This document shows positions 1 through 5,073 of a stretch of 5,073 nucleotides of DNA, piece after piece. The stretch lies in assembly GCA_933226995.1 (NCBI GenBank), contig CAKOFP010000102.1:1-5073 (forward strand), read 5' to 3'. A model generated the notes under the pieces. The model worked only from the letters and a program-made list of their open reading frames with translations, ran no database searches and was not told where the DNA came from. Numbering within the stretch: the stretch's first letter is position 1; each line of letters starts with the position of its first letter. The position numbers and the translations under genes are program-made. Origin of the DNA: Candidatus Nitrosopolaris rasttigaisensis. Its GTDB lineage: Archaea > Thermoproteota > Nitrososphaeria > Nitrososphaerales > Nitrososphaeraceae.

Positions 1-162
1 AACAAAATTACGCTAATCGCAAAATTTAAATAGTTTAATGCTTCAAAAGCTAAAAAAGTTTCAATAATTAATCATATAAGGTCCATATATACCTTGCATC
101 TTTTTATTTTTTTACATTATAAATTTTGAAAGCCAATCCTTTACAACCGCTGACTCAGCACC
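1..162. other. AT-rich intergenic stretch at left edge
   Basis: I see no gene here. The stretch is very AT-rich. A run of six A at 52-57, preceded by four A at 45-48, reads as T-tracts on the minus strand about 105 bases past the stop of the leftward gene and could end its transcript. An ATTTAAAT box at 24-31 could be a TATA element for a leftward gene starting just outside the window, since about 25 bases separate it from the edge. Both readings are weak because such motifs arise easily in DNA of this composition. Confidence 0.5.
78..118 (+). terminator. possible hairpin plus T-tract terminator (rightward)
   Basis: A 5-bp inverted repeat, AAGGT (78-82) and ACCTT (91-95) around an 8-base loop, is followed after five bases by a T-rich tract (101-113, one A interrupting). 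Archaeal transcripts often end at T-tracts with or without a hairpin. This would end a rightward gene lying left of the window, converging on the leftward gene at 163. The stem is short, so chance is a real alternative. Confidence 0.25.
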
Positions 163-738
163 TCACACTATATGACGACTACGAAATGACTCAAAACGTC
201 TACCATTTCGAAGTGCAATTGCTCTAGCCGACGACCTATCTCGTACGCCTCGCCTATTTGCATCTATGTATTTTGGTAAGGAAGTTCCATGCTCATCTAC
301 TATCTCGACGTGTACCAGATCATTAAACCTTCTTTTTATCATCAATGCAATTTGCTTGGTTATGGCAATATTACCGTCGCCTATTCTAACAATCTTTCTT
401 TGTGAATCGATTCCTAACAGTATTGTCGATATTAACTGAAACGCAGAGTGTGGAGAAGACTCGACGAAGCTGTCAATTTCGTCATGCAGATAAATTATTG
501 ATATTCCTATTCTATCACCGGGGTCAACCCCTATCGTCAACTGGTCATCGTGATAAGATCCCATAACTTTACGCAACATTTTTGCTTTCAGCAGAGTAGG
601 ATATTTACCTAGTTCACTATCTAGGAGAACGTCTTTTCTCTTGACGATATGTGCCTCGTCTTCTGTCGTTATAATAATTTTGGCGTCAGATACTGCCGCC
701 TGTTCTGGAGACAACGATTCGAAACGCAGATCCATCAA
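163..738 (-). CDS. RuvC/RNase H-fold protein (possible nuclease), start uncertain
   Basis: The product looks like an uncharacterised archaeal member of the RuvC/YqgF (RNase H fold) group, proteins that include Holliday-junction resolvases. Numbered from the TTG at 738, a first strand carries the GVDPGDRIG motif (70-78) with candidate catalytic Asp72. A later strand VHVEIVDEHGTS (142-153) offers Glu145, Asp148 and Glu149, and the C-terminal helix DRSSARAIALRNG (167-179) supplies Asp167, like the last acidic residue of the fold. Before the RuvC part lies a piece of an alpha/beta domain (strand AKIIITT, 19-25). The only canonical in-frame starts are TTG 738 and ATG 735. Both cut into that domain, and the open frame continues upstream to 855 with protein-like sequence, so the true N-terminus is probably further up (see 739-833). 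The gene stands alone, 345 bases or more from NAC. Nuclease activity is inference from the acidic residues; a structural or RNA-binding role is possible. Confidence 0.6.
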   Translation of the reverse strand: MMDLRFESLSPEQAAVSDAKIIITTEDEAHIVKRKDVLLDSELGKYPTLLKAKMLRKVMGSYHDDQLTIGVDPGDRIGISIIYLHDEIDSFVESSPHSAFQLISTILLGIDSQRKIVRIGDGNIAITKQIALMIKRRFNDLVHVEIVDEHGTSLPKYIDANRRGVRDRSSARAIALRNGRRFESFRSRHIV

Positions 739-833
739 TTTGAGCGCATGGGTAATTTTATAATAAGGACGACCATAAACAGTGGCTACAGCAATTTTAT
801 ATTGCAGCAGCTCCTCGGTCAGGGGCGTTTCAT
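739..833 (-). pseudogene. frameshifted N-terminal part of the RuvC-fold gene
   Basis: The frame of the 163-738 gene stays open upstream to 855, where it meets TAA TAA. It encodes TEELLQYKIAVATVYGRPYY then KITHALKLMDLRF, reading as helix, strand, helix, strand that completes the alpha/beta domain. No ATG, GTG or TTG lies in this frame. An ATG at 833-831 lies in another frame and reaches TGA after four codons (MKRP). One extra C in the four-C run (plus-strand GGGG, 822-825) would join it smoothly as MKRPLTEELLQYK. A TATA box about 27 bases upstream of this ATG supports it as the original leaderless start. The shift may be a real mutation, a sequencing error, or absent if translation begins at the in-frame CTG (822-820). 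Confidence 0.5.
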
Positions 834-855
834 CAAAGCTTGATACACGAAATAA

Positions 856-1200
856 TTATTAAATCTTGTGTAATTACAGTAGCCGATTGTAATATCAAAA
901 TAACCATTTCGTGCGAATGGATAGCTCAAGAGACTTTTTCTCAACCCTTCTTGAACACTAAGATGAATCCTCGTACGAGACCATAATGGATTTGTTGCGG
1001 TGGATGGTCCAAATTGTACTGCTCGAATAAGCGCATTAACAGCTCGATATTTCTATGTCTAAAACACTAGTTAGGTCCCTCTGTTTGCATCGCATCTGGG
1101 ACTGATAAAATGTTCTATGGGAAATTCTACGTTCATTATCGTTAAACGTAATACCTAAGCACAACTACAATGCATGGATTCATCCAAATTGACGCAATTT
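856..1200. other. 345-base stretch without a recognisable gene
   Basis: No tRNA, rRNA or confident coding region is visible. The minus strand holds a 77-codon open frame (1052 down to 819) between a TAG and the TGA after MKRP. It contains no ATG until the one at 833, only two TTG codons partway, and its translation resembles no family I know. Plus-strand ORFs are about 15 codons (917-961, 986-1030). The TATA box at 857-864 is the only likely functional element. The stretch could be decayed coding DNA or the untranslated flank downstream of NAC, although no strong T-tract follows the NAC stop. Confidence 0.5.
857..864 (-). promoter_or_regulatory. TATA box for the RuvC-fold gene
   Basis: On the minus strand this reads ATTTAATA, preceded by purine-rich ACAAG that could act as a BRE. 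Its centre is about 27 bases before the ATG at 833, the spacing expected when an archaeal transcript starts at or next to the start codon. It is about 38 bases before the in-frame CTG at 822 and over 120 before the TTG at 738, so it favours the frameshifted ATG as the ancestral start. Confidence 0.45.
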
Positions 1201-1539
1201 CTAGGTGGTCAAACTCAAAATTGCCTGTGCCATGTCTCCATGAGCATCAATCAACGCTTGAACGGCTTTTTCCCTACTGACGTTTGCCTGCTGGATAACT
1301 AGGACTATATCTTCTTCCTTAAAAGTCGGGACGTCTCTTTCTTTCTCTTCTATCTCAGAAGCGATAACCTGAAAAATCGTACTTTCTTTTCCTTTCATCT
1401 CGATCACTTGAGGTTTTAGAATATAAAGTTCCTTACTCTCAGTTTTAATAATAACTTCTTCAACATTGCCAATGTCTTTCATTTCAAGCCCCATCTTATC
1501 CAACATTCGCCTCATCTCACGGTTGCCGCCGCGCATCAT
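1201..1539 (-). CDS. nac: nascent polypeptide-associated complex protein (NAC)
   Basis: Archaeal NAC, a homodimeric relative of the eukaryotic NAC alpha subunit, binds nascent chains at the ribosome exit tunnel. At 112 residues it has the usual size. The start MMRGGNREMRRML is the basic N-terminal segment of the family, thought to contact the ribosome. Residues about 22-62 form the NAC beta domain (VEEVIIKTESKELYILKPQV, then TIFQVIASE). Residues about 72-110 form a UBA domain (EEDIVLVIQQ, VSREKAVQAL, GDMAQAILSL), including the characteristic VSREKA turn. Two ATG codons are in tandem (1539 and 1536); either could start. The gene begins 16 bases after the PUA gene stop, without a clear Shine-Dalgarno, so it is probably cotranscribed with it. 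It ends with TAG. Identification is firm. Confidence 0.95.
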   Translation of the reverse strand: MMRGGNREMRRMLDKMGLEMKDIGNVEEVIIKTESKELYILKPQVIEMKGKESTIFQVIASEIEEKERDVPTFKEEDIVLVIQQANVSREKAVQALIDAHGDMAQAILSLTT

Positions 1540-1555
1540 ACTGCTTTCATATTTC

Positions 1556-2041
1556 TCATGGGCTTTTTATTCCTTCTCTGACCTTCACAGCAATGCCCTT
1601 ATGATAATTTTTCATATGGTTACATCCAATTAGCGCCCTGCCTACCGCTACGACCCGCCAATCATCGACTATTGCCACATCTGACCCGACTTTGACATTT
1701 GAGCCACACCATTCTACGTGTTTGCAGAATAAAGATCTTCCTTGTCGTACAAATGGTAGGGCCTCTTCAGTTGGGATTACACAGTTCTCTCTGAATCGTT
1801 CATTCCCCAAAAACTCTGTTGCACCAAATATTGTTAAAGCAAGCCCACCATCAGTTCGAAGAGTCGCGACTAATTGATTTTTGATTGAGAAATTTTTGAT
1901 GCGCCCGGTCCTTCTCGAATATTCAAACCTAAAATCCTTTGTAGAATGATGTATTGTGAGGATGTTATAAATGCCAGTCCCGAATAAGGCATCGATATGA
2001 TGACGAAGCTTTTCTTCGGGATTCAATGGTAATGGTTTCAA
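1556..2041 (-). CDS. PUA domain protein, archaeosine-transglycosylase C-terminal-like
   Basis: This 161-residue protein ends in a PUA RNA-binding domain (about 86-158) with the family signatures VVAVGRAL (130-137) and KGIAVKVREGI (148-158). The middle part, LVATLRTDGGLALTIFGATEF (split 57-70 and 71-77), resembles the small C2 domain before the PUA domain in archaeosine tRNA-guanine transglycosylase. The catalytic barrel is absent, so it is a stand-alone RNA-binding module, not the enzyme. Cysteines at 87, 106, 112 and 140 are present, but no clear metal-site pattern is seen. The start is TTG at 2041; an in-frame TAA lies three codons upstream and no in-frame ATG exists near the N-terminus, so TTG here or at codon 6 must serve. 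It leads the pair with NAC, suggesting a ribosome- or tRNA-related role. The exact function is unknown. Confidence 0.8.
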   Translation of the reverse strand: MKPLPLNPEEKLRHHIDALFGTGIYNILTIHHSTKDFRFEYSRRTGRIKNFSIKNQLVATLRTDGGLALTIFGATEFLGNERFRENCVIPTEEALPFVRQGRSLFCKHVEWCGSNVKVGSDVAIVDDWRVVAVGRALIGCNHMKNYHKGIAVKVREGIKSP

Positions 2042-2065
2042 ATAATGTTAATCATTCAAGATCAG

Positions 2066-2077
2066 TACATTAATTTT
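2066..2077 (-). promoter_or_regulatory. candidate TATA element for the PUA-NAC pair
   Basis: The minus strand reads AAAATTAATGTA here, centred about 30 bases before the TTG start at 2041, roughly right for a leaderless or short-leader archaeal transcript. It is a poor TATA match and the surroundings are AT-rich, so this is tentative. It shares the divergent region with the better TATA box of the rightward PhoU-like gene. Confidence 0.3.
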
Positions 2078-2123
2078 ACTCATTGCGATGATATCTGGTA
2101 TCTATATAGGAGAAGGTTACAGA

Positions 2124-2132
2124 TATATAAAA
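2124..2132 (+). promoter_or_regulatory. TATA box for the PhoU-like gene, deciding its start
   Basis: The sequence TATATAAAA is a strong archaeal TATA box. Its centre is 26 bases before the ATG at 2154, the spacing expected for a leaderless transcript starting at that codon. This argues against the upstream in-frame ATG at 2088, because the box would then lie inside the coding region. Confidence 0.65.
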
Positions 2133-2153
2133 ACCAGAGTTGATTCTATAGCT

Positions 2154-3224
2154 ATGGATTATAATGAAGGCACTGAATTAGGTAATCAAAATGAAGAAAC
2201 AAGGAAAATACAATTTACGGGGGGCTCCTCCTATATTGTATCATTACCTAAGAAATGGATCCAAGACCTGAAATTGAAACAAGGCGACCTCGTTGTGATT
2301 GCTAGGCAGGGACATTCCATTTTACAGATAGCTCCGATATCAAAGAGAATATCTAAAGAACAAAAAGAAGCAACAATAGAGGTTACAAAAGATAACAGCC
2401 CATATTTTCTTGCTCGCAAGCTAATTTCTCTATACTTTCTCGGTTTTAATATTATCAATATCTCCCAGAAAGATGGAGGAAGGTTATCTAGCGAACAGCG
2501 CGAAGTTATGAAGGACGTTGTAAGGCGTGTTCTAATGGGCACTGAGATCATAGCTGATTCTGCAACGAGTATTACTCTGCAGGTTTTGATCAATTTACTT
2601 GAGCTATCCGTAGACGCGGCGTTCAAAAGAATGCTTTTGATTGCAAAATCTATGCACCGTGATGCAATACTGTCTTTAAGAGAGAACAATATCGAGCTGG
2701 CTAAGGAAATTTTGAAATCTGATGACGAAGTGGATCGTTTCAGTTTCTATATCGTAAGACAACTCAATATTGCGATAAAAAATGAACATTTGCTCAAGGA
2801 AATTGGGTTAGATGATTCTCGTAACTGCTTAGGATACAGATTAATAGCAAAATCCACGGAAAGAATTGCTGACCATGCGGGGCTAATAGCCAAAGATATA
2901 ATTGAAATGGAAAGGCCACTCAATAAAGATATTATAGAAAAGATTGCTGAAATGAGCAATTTTGCGCTCGAAGTGTTGGATGAAGCATGTCTATCGATAT
3001 TCAAGCGGGATTATGATTCTGCCGATTTAGCGATAGAAAAGTCTCGCGGGATAGACGATCTAGAAAAAGGGATTATACGCGTCGCAAGCAAACTTAGAGA
3101 TATCAACGAAATATACAGAATCAAAATTATAACTGAAAATATTAGGAGGGTAGCTGAGTATGCCAGCGATATTGCAGAGATCGTTTTAAACATGACCGTG
3201 CAGCAAAAATTAAGAAAAGGCTAA
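2154..3224 (+). CDS. AbrB-PhoU fusion, phosphate uptake regulator-like
   Basis: The 356-residue protein joins an N-terminal SpoVT/AbrB swapped-hairpin DNA-binding domain (about 16-62: RKIQFTGGSSYIVSLPKKWI, then LKQGDLVVI) to two PhoU helical repeats. PhoU signatures are STERIADHAGLIAKDI (234-249) and ENIRRVAEYASDIAEIVL (328-345), with the acidic residues that bind metal clusters in PhoU proteins. Archaeal proteins of this build are annotated as phosphate-uptake regulators and are thought to bind DNA directly; that role is family inference. No pst transporter or phosphate sensor gene lies in the window. I chose ATG 2154 because a TATA box lies 26 bases before it and the AbrB domain follows closely. 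An in-frame ATG at 2088 would add 22 residues with no domain. It is divergent from the PUA-NAC pair, and MBF1 follows after 25 bases. Confidence 0.88.
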   Translation: MDYNEGTELGNQNEETRKIQFTGGSSYIVSLPKKWIQDLKLKQGDLVVIARQGHSILQIAPISKRISKEQKEATIEVTKDNSPYFLARKLISLYFLGFNIINISQKDGGRLSSEQREVMKDVVRRVLMGTEIIADSATSITLQVLINLLELSVDAAFKRMLLIAKSMHRDAILSLRENNIELAKEILKSDDEVDRFSFYIVRQLNIAIKNEHLLKEIGLDDSRNCLGYRLIAKSTERIADHAGLIAKDIIEMERPLNKDIIEKIAEMSNFALEVLDEACLSIFKRDYDSADLAIEKSRGIDDLEKGIIRVASKLRDINEIYRIKIITENIRRVAEYASDIAEIVLNMTVQQKLRKG

Positions 3225-3249
3225 ATTTGTATTAGTTTAAAAGATTCTA

Positions 3250-3693
3250 ATGTCCTCATTTTGCGAGCTATGCGGGCGCAAAGTAATTGATGAAAAAATG
3301 ACTGTATTGATCGACGGGATAGCACTTAATGTTTGTAAGGGGTGTTCAAAACGTGGTAAACCGTATACGCCACCTACGTCCATTTCTAAAACTAAACCAA
3401 CAGCTTCATCCAATCCTACAGCTAGAACTATTACTTCTAACAAAAGCACTAGTACTACAAGAAAAATTGAGATGATGGATAATACTATTCTGAATCCTGA
3501 ATTTTCAAAATTGATCAGAGAAGCGCGCATGAAAAAGGGATTGACACATGAGCAACTGGGAGCGCAGATGAATGAAAAGGCAAACTTACTGAAAAAGTTT
3601 GAAACAGGAGCATTGAAACCCGATGAATTATTTGCTAAAAAATTGCAACGATTTTTAGGAATCCATTTGTACGTAGGAATTTTGGAGGATTAA
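3250..3693 (+). CDS. mbf1: multiprotein bridging factor 1 (MBF1) homologue
   Basis: Archaeal MBF1 has a zinc ribbon followed by a Cro-type helix-turn-helix, and both are seen here. The ribbon uses CELC (Cys5, Cys8) and CKGC (Cys29, Cys32). A linker of about 35 residues (40-75) rich in Thr, Ser, Pro and Lys follows, then the HTH domain at about 81-140 (FSKLIREARMKKGLTHEQLG, then FETGALKPDELFAKKLQRFL). At 147 residues the length is normal. Archaeal MBF1 has been found associated with ribosomes, and in eukaryotes the HTH part bridges activators to TBP, so roles in transcription or translation are both open. The gene starts 25 bases after the PhoU-like stop with no Shine-Dalgarno and only weak TATA-like sequence, so read-through from upstream is likely. 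It ends three bases before hflX and its last codons hold the hflX ribosome-binding site. Confidence 0.92.
   Translation: MSSFCELCGRKVIDEKMTVLIDGIALNVCKGCSKRGKPYTPPTSISKTKPTASSNPTARTITSNKSTSTTRKIEMMDNTILNPEFSKLIREARMKKGLTHEQLGAQMNEKANLLKKFETGALKPDELFAKKLQRFLGIHLYVGILED
3684..3688 (+). promoter_or_regulatory. Shine-Dalgarno site of hflX
   Basis: GGAGG lies eight bases before the ATG at 3697 and inside the last codons of MBF1. It is the clearest Shine-Dalgarno in the window and fixes the hflX start. Its placement inside the preceding gene implies the two are on one transcript. Confidence 0.8.
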
Positions 3694-3696
3694 CAA

Positions 3697-4806
3697 ATGT
3701 CAAACTCACACAAAGCTATACTTATAACTTACCCATTCGAGGATGCTGCAAAAGAAGCAATTTCTTTGGCCGACGCTGCAGGTTATTCCATAGAGAGAGT
3801 AGTTAATCAGCATCATATCACTAGATCAAGATATGGCATTGGTAGAGGAAAAGCACAAGAAGTAAAACAACTTGTACAGCAGGAGAAGCCAGAAGTAATC
3901 ATCTTTGATGAGGTTTTAAAACCTAGTCAACAATATAATTTGGCAAGCATGTGCCAAGTTGAAATAATCGACAGGGAACGCCTAATCTTAAAGATTTTTG
4001 ACCGAAGAGCGAGTACTGCGGAATCTCGAATTCAGATTAAGCTGGCACAGCTCCGATATGATATGATTCGAGCACGGGAGAAAGTCAGACTCGCAAGAGC
4101 GGGGGAGCAACCAGGATTTTTTGGTATGGGTAAATACGATGCTGACGTATATTTCCTCGATATAAAAAAACGTGTAACAGTTCTCAAGAAAAAATTGCAA
4201 AAGGAAGAGGTAAGAAGAAATCTTCATAGGATTCAGCGATCAAAAGCAGGTCTACCAACCGTATCAATCGCCGGTTATACTGCGGCAGGAAAAACAACGT
4301 TGTTCAATTCTTTGACAGGAGAATCAAAAATTACAGGACAGGGAATGTTCACTACGTTATCGACATTCACTCGACTAGTACAAGCTAAAGGAACAAAGCT
4401 TTTAATTTCAGATACTGTAGGCTTTATAAGTAGACTTCCTGCCTATATGGTGGACGCATTCAAATCTACTCTTCAGGAGCTATCTTATTCCGCCGTAGTG
4501 TTGCTGGTGCTCGATATAAGCGAACCGTCAGAAGAAATTGTAAAGAAATTGAATAGCTGTATTCGTGTAATGTATGAGCTAGGAGTGCCAATGACTAAAG
4601 TTGTCTATATCCTAAATAAGGCGGACTTGACTACCGTAGAAGATGTGGAAGATAAATCCACTCGCCTAGGACTACCGCATTCAACACAACGTGTAATACC
4701 GATATCCGCAAAAACAGGGTACAAGATCGATACGTTAAAGGACGTGATGACATTGCTAGTTGTGGGCGATCCGAAGCCACTAATCGGCGAAGTGAGCAGT
4801 TACTGA
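3697..4806 (+). CDS. hflX: HflX ribosome-associated GTPase
   Basis: HflX GTPases bind the 50S subunit and in bacteria split stalled or stressed ribosomes; the archaeal role is less defined. The N-terminal HflX domain (about 8-185) shows YGIGRGKAQEV (46-56), VIIFDEVLKPSQQYNL (67-82) and the coiled helical part IDRERLILKIFDRRA to IQRSKAG. The G domain follows with G1 GYTAAGKT (193-200), switch I TTLSTFTR (219-226), G3 DTVGF (239-243), G4 NKAD (307-310) and G5 SAKTG (337-341). All nucleotide-binding motifs are intact. At 369 residues it lacks the extra C-terminal domain of bacterial HflX, as is usual for archaeal forms. In switch I the bacterial TLDPT is replaced by TLSTF. The start has a good Shine-Dalgarno. 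Its stop TGA overlaps the probable trm56 start, and MBF1 ends three bases upstream, so the three are likely one operon. Confidence 0.96.
   Translation: MSNSHKAILITYPFEDAAKEAISLADAAGYSIERVVNQHHITRSRYGIGRGKAQEVKQLVQQEKPEVIIFDEVLKPSQQYNLASMCQVEIIDRERLILKIFDRRASTAESRIQIKLAQLRYDMIRAREKVRLARAGEQPGFFGMGKYDADVYFLDIKKRVTVLKKKLQKEEVRRNLHRIQRSKAGLPTVSIAGYTAAGKTTLFNSLTGESKITGQGMFTTLSTFTRLVQAKGTKLLISDTVGFISRLPAYMVDAFKSTLQELSYSAVVLLVLDISEPSEEIVKKLNSCIRVMYELGVPMTKVVYILNKADLTTVEDVEDKSTRLGLPHSTQRVIPISAKTGYKIDTLKDVMTLLVVGDPKPLIGEVSSY
4792..4795 (+). promoter_or_regulatory. weak Shine-Dalgarno candidate before trm56
   Basis: GTGA matches four bases of the archaeal 16S tail complement GGAGGTGAT and lies seven bases before the CTG at 4803. 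Spacing is right but the match is short, so it only mildly supports initiation at that CTG. Coupling to hflX translation could substitute for a strong site. Confidence 0.25.
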
Positions 4807-5073
4807 AAGTATCAGTTCTCAGAATAGGACATAGATTAGTACGGGACGATCGATTGACTACCCATGCAGCACTAGTCTCGAGAGCATTTGGCAGTGATAA
4901 AATCTACATGAGCGAAGTAGACGATTCTTTAAAACAAACGATAGAAGATGTTAGTAGCAGATGGGGTGGAAGATATGATTTTAAAGTTGAAATTGTCGGA
5001 GGATGGAGGGAGGTGATAAAGGATTGGAAGAAGGCTGGCGGAAAAGTGGTTCATTTAACAATGTATGGTATAC
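4803..5073 (+). CDS. trm56: tRNA (cytidine-56-2'-O)-methyltransferase aTrm56, 3' end missing
   Basis: aTrm56 is a SPOUT methyltransferase, found in archaea, that adds a 2'-O-methyl group to C56 in the T-loop of tRNA. The window holds the first 90 codons of a protein usually near 180. Family signatures are VLRIGHRLVRDDRLTTHAAL (5-24), SRAFGSDKIY (26-35), EDVSSRWGG (47-55) and VVHLTMYGI at the end. The C-terminal knotted SAM-binding half lies outside. The frame is open and collinear with the family, but no ATG, GTG or TTG lies in frame at its beginning. The first in-frame TTG (4854) falls inside the RLTTH motif and would remove the conserved N-terminus. CTG at 4803, overlapping the hflX stop as CTGA, is where the usual ATGA overlap would sit, so I take it as the likely start. 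Tightly linked to hflX. Confidence 0.85.
   Translation, partial: MKVSVLRIGHRLVRDDRLTTHAALVSRAFGSDKIYMSEVDDSLKQTIEDVSSRWGGRYDFKVEIVGGWREVIKDWKKAGGKVVHLTMYGI

Noticed and set aside
1..33. Ten-codon open frame reaching TAG at 31-33, possibly the end of a rightward gene from outside
   Set aside because: Too short to separate from chance, although the T-tract at 101-113 would fit it.
820..835. C box TGATGA and D box CTGA on the minus strand, suggesting a C/D guide RNA
   Set aside because: Only about seven bases separate the boxes, too short for a guide, and no second C'/D' pair or terminal stem is present.
911..985. tRNA-like fragment, with TAGCTCAAGAGA resembling a D-arm and GAATCC nearby
   Set aside because: No matching acceptor stem, no proper T-arm and no anticodon stem could be folded.
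2039..2055. ATG at 2055 before the PUA gene that would join its frame if one T were added
   Set aside because: The TATA candidate spacing does not fit this ATG, the PUA protein is already complete in length from the TTG, and no homology is visible in the added residues.
2231..2689. 152-codon open frame on the minus strand inside the PhoU-like gene
   Set aside because: It lies opposite a strongly recognised gene and its translation has no recognisable domain; it is an antisense shadow.
1..5073. CRISPR arrays, insertion sequences, integrase sites, defence or toxin genes
   Set aside because: No regularly spaced repeats, terminal inverted repeats, transposase motifs or defence domains were seen on either strand.

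Overview
The window looks archaeal, most likely Nitrososphaerota (Thaumarchaeota). The proteins recognised are an archaeal-type NAC with a UBA tail, a PUA protein resembling the C-terminal end of archaeosine tRNA-guanine transglycosylase, an AbrB-PhoU fusion, archaeal MBF1, an archaeal-style HflX and aTrm56. TATA boxes lie about 26-27 bases in front of two gene starts, the archaeal leaderless pattern. The phylum is inferred from gene content and the moderately AT-rich composition; no search was run.

Layout. Bases 1-162 are AT-rich and show no gene. A leftward gene (163-738, with coding signal continuing to about 833) encodes a RuvC/RNase H-fold protein whose natural start seems interrupted by a one-base frameshift in a run of four C. 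Bases 856-1200 carry no recognisable gene apart from that gene's likely promoter and a 77-codon open frame of doubtful meaning. NAC (1201-1539) and a PUA protein (1556-2041) form a leftward pair, read PUA first. A divergent promoter region (2042-2153) separates them from a rightward series: AbrB-PhoU regulator (2154-3224), MBF1 (3250-3693), HflX GTPase (3697-4806) and the 5' part of trm56 (from about 4803, cut by the window end).

How they fit. Most genes here concern translation: NAC meets nascent chains at the ribosome exit tunnel, the PUA protein probably binds RNA, HflX is a ribosome-associated GTPase, Trm56 methylates the tRNA D-loop, and MBF1 is a ribosome- and transcription-associated factor. 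MBF1, hflX and trm56 are packed tightly (3-base gap, then overlap) and are probably cotranscribed. The PhoU-like gene has its own promoter; MBF1 may be read through from it.

No novel multi-gene system, defence island, mobile element or CRISPR array is visible. The points deserving a second look concern gene starts: the RuvC-like gene and trm56 both lack an ATG, GTG or TTG start where the protein should begin, and each has an in-frame CTG there.
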